Shown piece after piece: positions 1-8,320 of a stretch of 64,000 bases of DNA (the first letter of the stretch is position 1; every line of letters begins with the position of its first letter). The translations under genes and the position numbers were made by a program. The DNA lies in NCBI GenBank assembly GCA_023426375.1, contig JAFAAV010000063.1:9581-73580 (forward strand), in the 5' to 3' direction. The notes under the pieces were generated by a model, which did no database searches, was not told where the DNA came from, and was given only the letters and a program-made list of their open reading frames with translations. The DNA is from Actinomycetes bacterium. GTDB lineage: Bacteria > Actinomycetota > Actinomycetes > Actinomycetales > Micrococcaceae.

Positions 1-2
1 CG

Positions 3-263
3 GTTAAGACCGATTCCGTGGAGCTCGAGAAGGCAGACTCCTCCGACCCGGGTCACGTCGCCGCACCGTTCGCCGGTGCCGTGACGGTCACCGTGGCCGA
101 GGGAGACACCGTGGAGCCGGGTCAGGCCGTGGCCACCATCGAGGCGATGAAGATGGAAGCATCCATCACCACGCCCACCGGCGGCACCGTGTCCCGAGTG
201 GCTCTGAAGGGTGTGGCCCAGGTCAGCGGCGGCGACTTGGTGTTGGTGATCGACCCTGCCTGA
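3..263 (+). CDS. pyc: Pyruvate carboxylase, C-terminal end (partial)
   Basis: The reading frame is open from the left edge and ends at TGA 261-263, so only the last 86 residues are present. They form a biotinyl (BCCP-like) domain. The biotin-accepting lysine lies in the motif EAMKMEA, and the Pro-Phe-Gly turn before it (AAPFAG) is typical of the carrier domain. The residues before the domain (VELEKADSSDPGHVAAP) match the linker of actinobacterial pyruvate carboxylases, which carboxylate pyruvate to oxaloacetate in the cytoplasm. Acyl-CoA carboxylase alpha subunits carry a similar domain, but the linker favours pyruvate carboxylase. The biotin carboxylase and carboxyltransferase domains lie outside the window. 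Confidence 0.85.
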   Translation, partial: VKTDSVELEKADSSDPGHVAAPFAGAVTVTVAEGDTVEPGQAVATIEAMKMEASITTPTGGTVSRVALKGVAQVSGGDLVLVIDPA

Positions 264-297
264 TCGCTGATTTGCCAAGCTATCTAGGATGGGATCC

Positions 298-1716
298 ATG
301 CGCGAATTCGATCTCATCATTGTTGGCTCTGGCTCCGGTAACTCCATCCTCACGGAGGAGTACCAAGATCTGAACGTGGCCATCGTGGAACCGGGTACCT
401 TTGGCGGAACGTGCCTCAATGTGGGGTGCATCCCCACCAAGATGTACGTGTACCCGGCCACGGTGGCCCGTGAGGCCCAGGATGCTTCCCGTCTCGGGGT
501 GCACGCATCCCGGGACTCCGTGGACTGGCAGGCCATGCGGGATCGGATCTTCGGCCGCATCGACGCCATCGCCAACGGGGGTCTGACCTACCGGGAATCC
601 CTGGACAACGTGACCGTGATCCAGGAATACGTGCACTTCGTTGCGCCCAAGGTGTTGGAAACGGAATCGGGGGAGCAGATTACCGCGCCCCAGATCGTCC
701 TGGCGAACGGCTCCAGGGTTCAGCTCCCGGACGTTCCCGGTATTGGTCTTCCTGGCGTGCACACCTCGGACACCGTCATGCGTTTGGACGAGCTGCCCGA
801 ATCGATCATCGTGGTGGGCGGTGGCTATATCGCCGCAGAGTTCTGCCACGTGTTCAACGGGCTGGGATCCAAGGTCACCCAACTCAACCGGTCCGAACGG
901 CTCTTGCGGCAACACGACGACGCGATTGCCGAGCGCTTCAAGCGCGAGGCCGCCCTGCAATGGGACCTGCAACTGAACCGTTCGATCACCGGAATCGAGC
1001 GGACGGAGGACGGCAAGCTCAAGGTGACCGCGGCGGCGTCGGACGAATCCCTGGAGACCTGGGAAGGTACAGCGGACGTGGTGCTCGTGGCCACCGGGCG
1101 CGTCCCCAACTCCGACACGCTGAATCCGGAGGCGGCAAACCTGGATGTCTACGATTCCGGGTTGTTGGCCGTGGACGAGTACCAGCGGGTGCTCAGCGAT
1201 GACCAACCCGTTGAAGGCCTCTGGGCTTTGGGGGATATCTGCTCCCCATACCAGCTCAAGCACGTGGCCAACGCAGAGGCCCGCACGGTTGCGCACAACG
1301 TGGTCCACCCCGATGGCCTGCGTGCGACAGATCACCGGTTCGTGCCCTCCGCGGTGTTCACCGAGCCGCAGGTCGCCACCGTGGGTATGACGGAGGAACA
1401 GGCACGTGTCTGGGCCGAGCAGAACGACACGGAGATCACCGTCAAGGAACAGAACTTCGGCGATGTTGCCTACGGCTGGGCCATGGAGGACTCCGTGGGG
1501 ATCTGCAAGCTCATCGCGGACAAGAACACGGGCCTGCTGTTGGGCGCGCACCTGATCGGCAAGGACTCGTCCAACCTGATTCAACCGCTTATCCAGGGCA
1601 TGTCCTTCGGACAGACCGCTCACGACATGGCTCGCGGTCAGTACTGGATCCACCCGGCACTTGCCGAGGTGGTCGAGAACGCACTGCTTGGTCTGGACGT
1701 CCCCGGGCAGCGCTGA
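298..1716 (+). CDS. mtr: Mycothione reductase
   Basis: This is a flavoprotein disulfide reductase of 472 residues that reduces mycothiol disulfide with NADPH to keep the thiol pool reduced. An FAD-binding GxGxxG lies at the N-terminus (VGSGSGN). The redox pair Cys39/Cys44 sits in GGTCLNVGCIPTK. A second nucleotide fold reads VVGGGYIAAE, and the C-terminal HPA motif (His452) supplies the active-site base to the partner subunit. Low identity to the glutathione reductase and lipoamide dehydrogenase end motifs and the actinobacterial context favour mycothione reductase. ATG 289 is in frame, but ATG 298 is preferred: TAGGAT at 285-290 sits 7 nt before it, compatible with a leaderless mRNA, and AGGA at 286-289 could also act as a ribosome site. 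Confidence 0.87.
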   Translation: MREFDLIIVGSGSGNSILTEEYQDLNVAIVEPGTFGGTCLNVGCIPTKMYVYPATVAREAQDASRLGVHASRDSVDWQAMRDRIFGRIDAIANGGLTYRESLDNVTVIQEYVHFVAPKVLETESGEQITAPQIVLANGSRVQLPDVPGIGLPGVHTSDTVMRLDELPESIIVVGGGYIAAEFCHVFNGLGSKVTQLNRSERLLRQHDDAIAERFKREAALQWDLQLNRSITGIERTEDGKLKVTAAASDESLETWEGTADVVLVATGRVPNSDTLNPEAANLDVYDSGLLAVDEYQRVLSDDQPVEGLWALGDICSPYQLKHVANAEARTVAHNVVHPDGLRATDHRFVPSAVFTEPQVATVGMTEEQARVWAEQNDTEITVKEQNFGDVAYGWAMEDSVGICKLIADKNTGLLLGAHLIGKDSSNLIQPLIQGMSFGQTAHDMARGQYWIHPALAEVVENALLGLDVPGQR

Positions 1717-1792
1717 GCATCACCGACTTCACGGTGATTCTCACGGGTACCCACGGGGTACAGCCGAGAGAGGCAATAACTGAGCACGTAGC

Positions 1793-1829
1793 ACGGGGCC
1801 CGGCGGATCACTGATCCGCCGGGCCCCGT
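1793..1829. terminator. Bidirectional terminator between mtr and the acyl-CoA ligase
   Basis: A perfect inverted repeat with 18-nt arms (1793-1810 and 1812-1829) and a single central base lies between two convergent genes. There is no long T tract on either side, only GTT. It probably stops transcription from both directions. Confidence 0.75.
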
Positions 1830-1857
1830 TCAGTCTCACTGATCGTTTCGACCAGAC

Positions 1858-3666
1858 CTATTTGGCGTAGAGCGCCTCGATCTCGTCCGCGAAGTCTTCG
1901 ATCACCTTGGCGCGCTTGAGTTTCATGGAGGGCGTCAGGTATCCGTCCTCAAGGGTGAAATCGCGATCCAGGATCTCGAACTTCCGAATGCTCTCCGCAC
2001 GGGACACCTTGGCGTTGGCGTGATCCACGATTTTCTGCACGTGCTCGATGACGGCGGGTTCCTTGGCAGCCTGCGCGGGCGTGAGCGAAGAGTCCAGGCC
2101 CAGAGTGGGCAGGATCTTGGGCAGGGTTTCCGGGTCCAATGTGATGAGCGCGGAAATGAACGACCGGTTGTCACCCAGCACGATGATCTGTCCCACGGTG
2201 GCGGAGGCTCGAATGGGATCCTCCAAAACGTTGGGCACCACATTCTTGCCCGCGGCCGTCACGATGATCTCCTTCTTGCGACCGGTGACCGTGAGCAGAC
2301 CTTCTTCATCCAGAACTCCCAGGTCGCCGGTGGCGAACCAGCCGTCGTGGAAGCTTTCCTCGGTCTTGTCCGGCATCCCGTGGTAGGCGCGGAACACATT
2401 GTTGCCACGCACCAGGATTTCGCCGTCGTGGGCGATGGCGATCTCGTGACCGGGGATGGGATGGCCCACGGTACCCAGGCGGTTGATACTCGGGAAGTTC
2501 GCGGAAATGGGAGCGGTGGTCTCGGTCAGACCGTAGCCCTCAACCACGTACACGCCGATACCGTTGAAGAAGTGGCCCAGTCGCGAACCAAGTGCCGCCC
2601 CGCCGGACACGGCGTAGCGCACGGCTCCGCCCATGGCGTTGCGCAGCGTGGAATAGACCAGCTTGTCGTACAGCCGATGCTGAGCCTCGAGCAACGGCGA
2701 GACCTTGCCCGCCTGCGATGCCTTGGACCACTCGACAGCAACCGATACCGCCCGGGCAAAGATGAGCTTCTTGACGGGCGAGGCTGCGGAAGCCTTGAGC
2801 CGTGCGCCCACGAAGATCTTCTCGAACACGCGAGGTACGGCCAGGATGAACGTGGGGTTGAAACGGCCCAAATCCTCCATGAGCCCGGAAACGTCAGGGG
2901 TGTGGGCCAGAGTGACACCGGCGTCCAATGCAATGACTTCCACGAAACGAGCGAACACGTGGGCCAGCGGCAGGAACAGCAGAGTGCGAGCACCCGGATA
3001 GATCACTTCCGAGGCCACAGGAATGGTGTTGGCGGAGCAACCGACAAAGTTTCGATGGGTCAGCTCGCACCCCTTGGGCGGACCGGTGGTGCCCGAAGTG
3101 TAGATCAGGGTGGCGGTGTCATCCAGGGATATCCCGTCGTGGGGGTTCTGGAAGTCGGTGCGGTCAGAACCCTCGGCGATGAAGGTCTGCAACGAGGACT
3201 TGGGGTCTGCGGTGTCAAAGACGCAGATTCGGGACGACGCCGCGAACGGCGTGATAGCTGCGGCGGCCTCAACGCGTTCGGCCAGTTCATCCGTCTCGAC
3301 GAAAATTGCCTTGGACTGCGAATCGGAGAGGATCCAGGCGATCTGGTCCGGGGATGACGTGTCATATACGGGGACGGGAACCGCGCCCACCCACCACAGT
3401 GCGAAGTCCACGAGCGACCACTCGTAGCGCGTGCGGCTCAGAATCCCCACCCGGTCGCCGGGTTGAATGCCGCGTGCGGCCAGCCCTCGGGCCACGGCAA
3501 TCACTTCATCGCGGAACTGACGCGCCGTAACATCGCGTTCCTTGCCTTCGGCGAGGATCGTGTACAGGACGAGGTCCGGGTTCTCGCTCGCTTGGCGGGC
3601 CAGGATCTCGGCCACGCTGTTGTGCGGAAGCGGGTCAACTACGGGGGGTACGCTTACGCGTCTCAT
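1858..3666 (-). CDS. fadD: Long-chain fatty-acid-CoA ligase (FadD15-like)
   Basis: This 602-residue AMP-forming acyl-CoA synthetase activates fatty acids to acyl-CoA through an acyl-adenylate. The P-loop-like AMP motif YTSGTTGPPKG is at residues 189-199. GYGLTET and the ATGDLG...GRKKEIIV motif follow in the usual order, with the C-terminal lysine region near the end (TPSMKLKRA). Length is normal for the FadD15/FAA1 group. The start is ATG 3664-3666, with AAGAAGGTG about 6 nt upstream. It converges with mtr. The gene upstream on the same strand ends 100 bp away. FadD15 is the closest M. tuberculosis counterpart by locus position, but chain-length preference cannot be read from the sequence. 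Confidence 0.88.
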   Translation of the reverse strand: MRRVSVPPVVDPLPHNSVAEILARQASENPDLVLYTILAEGKERDVTARQFRDEVIAVARGLAARGIQPGDRVGILSRTRYEWSLVDFALWWVGAVPVPVYDTSSPDQIAWILSDSQSKAIFVETDELAERVEAAAAITPFAASSRICVFDTADPKSSLQTFIAEGSDRTDFQNPHDGISLDDTATLIYTSGTTGPPKGCELTHRNFVGCSANTIPVASEVIYPGARTLLFLPLAHVFARFVEVIALDAGVTLAHTPDVSGLMEDLGRFNPTFILAVPRVFEKIFVGARLKASAASPVKKLIFARAVSVAVEWSKASQAGKVSPLLEAQHRLYDKLVYSTLRNAMGGAVRYAVSGGAALGSRLGHFFNGIGVYVVEGYGLTETTAPISANFPSINRLGTVGHPIPGHEIAIAHDGEILVRGNNVFRAYHGMPDKTEESFHDGWFATGDLGVLDEEGLLTVTGRKKEIIVTAAGKNVVPNVLEDPIRASATVGQIIVLGDNRSFISALITLDPETLPKILPTLGLDSSLTPAQAAKEPAVIEHVQKIVDHANAKVSRAESIRKFEILDRDFTLEDGYLTPSMKLKRAKVIEDFADEIEALYAK

Positions 3667-3766
3667 TTAGCACCTTCTTTGCGGAGATATTGAGCAAGCC
3701 TACTGTGTGATGTGCGTCATGATGTGGCATTTATGGACGTGTCCACCTTCGAGACTGCCACCCACT

Positions 3767-4189
3767 TCAGACCACGGCACCGTCGTCATCGCGGGGATCT
3801 TCCGGTAAGGCGCGATACACCAGGTACAGGCCACCGATCACTCCGGCCACACCGGCTGCCCACACCACTGTGGGCAGCGAACCAGGCAGCGCAGCCAAGC
3901 CGATCATGATCACGATCACCGCCAGGATCACCGTAACCGCTCGCACCATCTTGGCGCTCACGCCGCGGGTGATCTCTCCGGGATCCGGGTTGTAGGACTC
4001 GTCCTCATCGGACTCATACAGTTCGAGCGGCACGTCGGTCGGAGGCTGCTCCGCCGGTTCCCATGGGATCTCATCCGCCCACGGCTCAGCGTCCTCGTCG
4101 TCACGGGGTACGTTCTCCCAATCGTTGCCCTCGATGATGCGGCGAAAATCGTCATCAGGGTGCTGATCCCGGTTGTCTCGTGTGGTCAT
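3767..4189 (-). CDS. Small acidic membrane protein, function unknown
   Basis: The 140-residue product has an acidic, probably disordered N-terminal half rich in Asp, Glu and Pro (residues 1-75). Two hydrophobic segments follow, about residues 82-104 (VRAVTVILAVIVIMIGLAAL) and 108-128 (VVWAAGVAGVIGGLYLVYRA), then a short acidic tail. It is probably a two-span inner-membrane protein with both ends in the cytoplasm. ATG 4187-4189 overlaps the stop of the esterase gene in an ATGA, so the two are translationally coupled. I do not recognise a named family. Confidence 0.7.
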   Translation of the reverse strand: MTTRDNRDQHPDDDFRRIIEGNDWENVPRDDEDAEPWADEIPWEPAEQPPTDVPLELYESDEDESYNPDPGEITRGVSAKMVRAVTVILAVIVIMIGLAALPGSLPTVVWAAGVAGVIGGLYLVYRALPEDPRDDDGAVV

Positions 4190-4992
4190 GCCGACGCCGC
4201 CGCTTCGCCCGGTACCTGAGTCAGGTCCAAGCCCCGCATGAGATTCTGCACCGCCTGGCGGGACGCCGTCTCCACGATGCCCCGGTCGTAGTCCATGGTG
4301 GCCACGTGAAAACTGTTGGGCAACGCAATAACCTCCACCGGGCCTGCGCTGCGTTCCCGAATGAGGTCCACGGAGGCGTCGGCCACGATACGGTCGACGG
4401 CTGAGCGAAACACCATTGCCGGGGCCGTCACGGCGGGCAGAGTTTTGATGGCCTGGCGAATCAGAAGATTGAGCTGTGCCACGGCGGCCAGGGGAGTGCG
4501 GTCGTAGGTGGTTTCGCCTTCAGAGGGCCGGTTGATATCGCTGCCAATGCCTGCCACCGACGGAATCACGTGCTTGGCGATATGGCTGTAAGCAGCAGTG
4601 CGGTTGACGAGAGCCAGCGCCGGATTCACCAGGAGCAATCCGGCCACGTGATACCGGGCCGCCAGTTGAACGGCCAACGCGCCGCCCATGGACAAGCCGC
4701 ACACCACCACGTGCTCATGCTGAGCGCGCAACTTCCAGTACTCGTGGTCCACCGCGTCACGCCACGCGTGCCATTTCTCCTGGGCCAGGTCCTCCCAGCT
4801 GGTGCCGTGACCGGGGAGCAACGGGACGGACACGGACGGCTGGTGGCCGGCGGCGTCGTCGGCGCGGTGAATGGCACGCGCCCACTCGATGACCGAAGCG
4901 GTGGTGGATGTGAACCCGTGCAGAACCAGCACCCCCACGGATGCGGACCCCGGGAAGAATTGACTGCCGTGCATGGCGGGATCGAAGCTCAT
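4186..4992 (-). CDS. Alpha/beta hydrolase, carboxylesterase or monoacylglycerol lipase type
   Basis: The 268-residue protein has an alpha/beta hydrolase fold: an oxyanion HGF motif at residues 25-27, nucleophile elbow GLSMGG (Ser101), acid Asp200 and catalytic His229 (NSFHVAT). This arrangement resembles the Est30-type carboxylesterases that hydrolyse short to medium acyl esters. No signal peptide is visible, so it should be cytoplasmic. It is the first gene of a two-gene operon with the small membrane protein. The start codon is preceded by CACAAT at exactly 6 nt (4999-5004, minus strand), consistent with a leaderless mRNA. It is divergent from plsC, with about 140 bp between the starts. Confidence 0.82.
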   Translation of the reverse strand: MSFDPAMHGSQFFPGSASVGVLVLHGFTSTTASVIEWARAIHRADDAAGHQPSVSVPLLPGHGTSWEDLAQEKWHAWRDAVDHEYWKLRAQHEHVVVCGLSMGGALAVQLAARYHVAGLLLVNPALALVNRTAAYSHIAKHVIPSVAGIGSDINRPSEGETTYDRTPLAAVAQLNLLIRQAIKTLPAVTAPAMVFRSAVDRIVADASVDLIRERSAGPVEVIALPNSFHVATMDYDRGIVETASRQAVQNLMRGLDLTQVPGEAAASA

Positions 4993-5133
4993 GGCGCCAT
5001 TGTGCCAGTCCGAGCAATTGTCGTGAGAGAATCCAGCGGGGTTTCGATGCGTGCACGGCTGATCCGCGCGCAGCCGGCCCGTTCGATGTCGCGGTCATTG
5101 GTTCAACAAAAGTTTTCCGGAAGGATCCGAGTC

Positions 5134-5988
5134 ATGGTGTACATGTTCCTCAAGCGTTACGTGGTGGGCCCCGTGGTGAACACGGTGTACCGCCCCAAGG
5201 CTGTGGGCCTGGAGAACGTGCCCTCCCAGGGCGCCGCAATCTTGGCGAGCAACCACCTGTCGATCTCCGATTCCGTGTTCATGCCCGTGGCCGTGCCCCG
5301 TCAGGTGTATTTTCTGGCCAAGTCCGAATACTTCACGGGCCCCGGAGTCAAGGGCAAGATCGTGGGAGCCTTCTTCCGTGCGATCAACCAGATCCCCATG
5401 GACCGCAACGGCGGCAAGGCCAGCGCCAAGGCATTGAGCGCGGGCGGCCAGGCTCTGCAGGACGGCAAGCTGCTGGGTATCTACCCGGAGGGCACGCGCT
5501 CGCCGGACGGACGCCTGTACCGCGGCAAGATCGGCGTGGCCCGGCTCGCGTTGGAAACCGGTGCTCCCGTGGTCCCGATCGCGATGGTGGGCACCGACAA
5601 GATCCAGCCTCTCGGTTCCAAGTTCCCGGACCCCCGCAAGGCCAAGGTCACCACCATTTTCGGTAAGCCGTTGGATTTCTCCCACCTCAAGGGCCAGCAC
5701 GGCGACCACGCCGTGATGCGTCAGGTCACTGACCAGATCATGGCTGCGATCCAGGAGTTGTCCGGCCAGGAGACCGTGGACGTCTACGCCGCCAACTACA
5801 AGAAGGAACTGGCCGAGCAGAAGCGTGAACAGTTCAAGACGCAGGTCAAGGACGCCGCAGAATCCGCCCGCGAAAAGGGCCGCTCGGTGTCCGCGTCCAT
5901 GACTCACCAGGCTGAGCAGCTCGGTTCCAAACTGCCCGGGCGTTCACATGATGGAAACGATGACCGGTCCTCGGACCGAAACGCCTAG
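5134..5988 (+). CDS. plsC: 1-acyl-sn-glycerol-3-phosphate acyltransferase
   Basis: This membrane-associated PlsC family enzyme (284 residues) transfers an acyl chain to lysophosphatidic acid, giving phosphatidic acid for phospholipid synthesis. The catalytic HX4D motif is at His41-Asp46 (NHLSISD), and the substrate-binding YPEGTRS motif is at residues 117-123. A C-terminal tail of about 60 charged residues follows the domain. The frame is open upstream to 4570, but ATG 5134 is chosen because GGAAGGA (5119-5125) precedes it by 8 nt and the family homology starts there. It lies just upstream of the DAHP synthase gene. Confidence 0.87.
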   Translation: MVYMFLKRYVVGPVVNTVYRPKAVGLENVPSQGAAILASNHLSISDSVFMPVAVPRQVYFLAKSEYFTGPGVKGKIVGAFFRAINQIPMDRNGGKASAKALSAGGQALQDGKLLGIYPEGTRSPDGRLYRGKIGVARLALETGAPVVPIAMVGTDKIQPLGSKFPDPRKAKVTTIFGKPLDFSHLKGQHGDHAVMRQVTDQIMAAIQELSGQETVDVYAANYKKELAEQKREQFKTQVKDAAESAREKGRSVSASMTHQAEQLGSKLPGRSHDGNDDRSSDRNA

Positions 5989-5991
5989 ACT
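5986..5991 (+). promoter_or_regulatory. Leaderless -10 element of the DAHP synthase gene
   Basis: TAGACT overlaps the plsC stop codon and lies exactly 6 nt before ATG 5998. Transcription starting at the usual distance would begin at the start codon, giving a leaderless mRNA. GGAG lies only 2 nt before the ATG, which is too close for a ribosome-binding site. Confidence 0.55.
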
Positions 5992-5997
5992 GGAGCA

Positions 5998-7392
5998 ATG
6001 ACCTCTGTAACTCAGTCTGAACAAGCACGCGCCATGACTACCCCTTCACCCAGTGCCGCCAACTATCCCGGCCTGGACGAGTGGCGCAATCGGACTATTG
6101 GTCAGCACCCGCAATGGGCGGAGCACCCGGATTTCGCCTCCACCATCGAAGAGCTCAATGCCGTGCCGCCGCTGGTCTTCGCCGGTGAGGTGGATCTGCT
6201 GCGCGAACGTCTGGCCTCCGTTGCTGCGGGGGAGGCATTCTTCCTGCAGGGCGGTGACTGCGCCGAGACGTTCGCCGGCGCCACCGCGGACAAGATCTCG
6301 GGTCGCGTGCAGACACTGCTGCAGATGGCCGTTGTCCTGACCTACGGCGCTTCGCTGCCCGTGGTCAAGATGGGCCGCATGGCCGGTCAGTTCTCCAAGC
6401 CGCGTTCCTCCAACTTGGAGACTCGCGGTGACCAGACGTTGCCGTCCTTCCGCGGTGAGATGGTCAACGGGTTCGACTTCAACGAGTCCTCCCGCGTCCA
6501 CGATCCCAATCGAATGCTGCGCGGCTACCACACCTCCGCGTCCACGCTGAACCTGATTCGCGCGTTCACCACTGGTGGTTTCGCGGACCTGCGCCGTGTG
6601 CACGCCTGGAACATGGGCTTCGCAGCGAACCCCGCCTACGCTCGTTACGAGTCCATGGCGCGCGAGATCGATCACGCCGTGAAGTTCATGGCGGCCTGCG
6701 GCGCTGATTTCGATGCACTCAAGACCACGGAGTTCTTCGCCGGTCACGAGGCCTTGCTACTCGACTACGAGCGCGCCTTGACTCGCATCGATTCGCGCAC
6801 GCACCTGCCCTACGGCACGTCCGGTCACTTCCTGTGGATCGGTGAACGTACCCGCGAGCTCGACGGCGCTCACGTCGACCTGCTCTCGCGCCTGCGCAAC
6901 CCGATCGGCGTGAAGCTCGGCCCGTCCACCACGGGCGAGGACGCCCTGCGTCTGATCGACGCCCTGGACCCCAACCGCGAACCGGGCCGCCTCACGTTCA
7001 TCATTCGCATGGGTGCCAAGAACATCCGCGAAAAGCTGCCGGCCATCATTCAGGCGGTCGAGGGCTCCGGCGCCAAGCCCGTGTGGGTCACCGACCCCAT
7101 GCACGGCAACACGGTGTCCCTGCCGTCCGGTTACAAGACCCGGAACTTCGACGACGTGGTGGACGAGGTCCGCGGTTTCTTCGAGGTGCACCAGTCCTTG
7201 GGCTCGTTCCCCGGTGGTATTCACGTGGAAATGACCGGCGACGACGTCGCCGAGTGCCTGGGCGGTTCGGACCCGGTCAACGAGTCCTCCTTCGCGGAGC
7301 GCTACGAGACCCTGTGTGACCCGCGCCTGAACCACATGCAGTCGCTGGAGATCGCGTTCCTCGTGGCGGAGTACCTCTCCAAGCAAAACTGA
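5998..7392 (+). CDS. aroG: 3-deoxy-7-phosphoheptulonate synthase, class II
   Basis: This enzyme (464 residues) condenses phosphoenolpyruvate and erythrose 4-phosphate, the first step of the shikimate pathway to aromatic amino acids. The class II signatures are clear: FFLQGGDCAE with the metal-binding cysteine, KMGRMAGQF, KPRSS, LDYERALTR, and VWVTDPMHGNT near the C-terminus. Length and position next to plsC match M. tuberculosis Rv2178c. ATG 6034 is an alternative start, but it lacks any ribosome site, while ATG 5998 has the leaderless -10 spacing. Feedback regulation by aromatic amino acids, and by chorismate mutase partners, is known for the family but not visible here. Confidence 0.92.
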   Translation: MTSVTQSEQARAMTTPSPSAANYPGLDEWRNRTIGQHPQWAEHPDFASTIEELNAVPPLVFAGEVDLLRERLASVAAGEAFFLQGGDCAETFAGATADKISGRVQTLLQMAVVLTYGASLPVVKMGRMAGQFSKPRSSNLETRGDQTLPSFRGEMVNGFDFNESSRVHDPNRMLRGYHTSASTLNLIRAFTTGGFADLRRVHAWNMGFAANPAYARYESMAREIDHAVKFMAACGADFDALKTTEFFAGHEALLLDYERALTRIDSRTHLPYGTSGHFLWIGERTRELDGAHVDLLSRLRNPIGVKLGPSTTGEDALRLIDALDPNREPGRLTFIIRMGAKNIREKLPAIIQAVEGSGAKPVWVTDPMHGNTVSLPSGYKTRNFDDVVDEVRGFFEVHQSLGSFPGGIHVEMTGDDVAECLGGSDPVNESSFAERYETLCDPRLNHMQSLEIAFLVAEYLSKQN

Positions 7393-7404
7393 TCCCAATC
7401 AACC

Positions 7405-7463
7405 GCATCGCGGCACCGATAGACGATTCCTGTGATGGATATCATTTTTCGGTGTCGCGATGT
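7405..7463 (+). terminator. Long stem-loop after the DAHP synthase gene
   Basis: A 13-bp inverted repeat with one G-U pair (7406-7418 with 7450-7462) encloses a 31-nt loop. The loop contains a small TGAT/ATCA hairpin and a run of five T just before the right arm. It is probably the transcript end, though the large loop and the lack of a T tract after the stem are unusual. Confidence 0.45.
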
Positions 7464-7522
7464 GCTTTGATCCCCGCCGTCGCAGTTCATTTATTTTTGT
7501 AACCGGTGCCTATCAGTGGATA

Positions 7523-7578
7523 CATAACGGTGTCATAACGAGCTCGTTTTGACTCGCTTTTTCTTTGGTTCATACGGT
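7523..7578 (+). promoter_or_regulatory. Promoter and possible operator of the CAP protein gene
   Basis: TTGACT (7549-7554) and TACGGT (7573-7578) are separated by 18 bp and fit a vegetative promoter. Just upstream, CATAACG occurs twice (7523-7529 and 7534-7540) with an 11-bp period. A dimeric regulator could bind there. The regulator is unknown. Confidence 0.5.
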
Positions 7579-7637
7579 ATTTCTCGACCTACCCCGCACG
7601 GGGTGAGCCAACGCTGAACCGTCAGGAGAAGCACCGT

Positions 7638-8201
7638 ATGAACGTTATGAAGAAGATCCTGTGGACCGGAACCGCCACTGCCGCATTGACCGGTGCCATG
7701 ATGGCCCCCGCCGTCGCGAGCCAGACAGCCACGGCTCCTCAGACTGCGCAGTCAGCGTCAGTCACGTTGGACCAGGTGACCACGCAGTCGACCTCCGGTA
7801 CCGCGTCCTCTTCAGGTCAGGTCGCTCAGGAACTACTGACCATGATGAATGACGCTCGGGCACAGCAGGGCCTCGAGCCGCTGGCCAACGTGGGTGCGCT
7901 CAACGACATCGCCTCGGGCTGGTCTGAGCAGATGGCATCCAACGGTGCCGCCAGCCACAACCCGGCTTTCATCCAGCAGACCACTGCGTCCGGGTCCACG
8001 GGCATGGCTGAGAACATCGCCTACGACGTCCAGTCGCGTGACTCCGCCAAGGCCACCGCGCAGTACTTCTTCGACTTCTGGATGAACAGCCCCAGCCACG
8101 CGTCCAACATCATGAGCCCGGAGTTCAACGGTGCTGGCTTCGGCCTGGCCACCGCCGAGGACGGCCGTGTGTTCGCGACCCAGAACTTCGGTTCCTACTG
8201 A
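7638..8201 (+). CDS. Secreted CAP/SCP-domain protein
   Basis: The 187-residue product begins with a signal peptide (MNVMKK, hydrophobic stretch, AVA-SQ near residue 28), then a Thr/Ser/Gln-rich linker to about residue 60. A CAP (cysteine-rich secretory/PR-1) domain runs to the C-terminus. CAP signatures are LLTMMNDARAQQGL, a conserved SHNP, GMAENIAY and WMNSPSHASNIM. Bacterial CAP proteins are secreted and of mostly unknown function, often linked to the envelope. AGGAGA at 7622-7627 precedes ATG 7638. The gene stands alone, with its own promoter and a strong terminator. Confidence 0.85.
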   Translation: MNVMKKILWTGTATAALTGAMMAPAVASQTATAPQTAQSASVTLDQVTTQSTSGTASSSGQVAQELLTMMNDARAQQGLEPLANVGALNDIASGWSEQMASNGAASHNPAFIQQTTASGSTGMAENIAYDVQSRDSAKATAQYFFDFWMNSPSHASNIMSPEFNGAGFGLATAEDGRVFATQNFGSY

Positions 8202-8226
8202 TACGTAGCGAGTAAGTACTTTGAGC

Positions 8227-8259
8227 TAGGGCCGGTCCCCGGGAGGGGGACCGGCCCTA
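8227..8259. terminator. Bidirectional terminator after the CAP gene and kinase gene
   Basis: Perfect 14-bp arms (8227-8240 and 8246-8259) flank a GGGAG loop between two convergent genes. No T tract follows. Confidence 0.75.
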
Positions 8260-8320
8260 AGTCCTGTTCGGGACTCGATTGAACTGTCCTTGAGAGTCTC
8301 GCGTGGCAGGAGATCTGTCG

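Noticed and set aside
280..1653. A 457-codon open frame antisense to mtr
   Set aside because: Same bias artefact. The sense frame carries both redox cysteines and the FAD and NADP loops.
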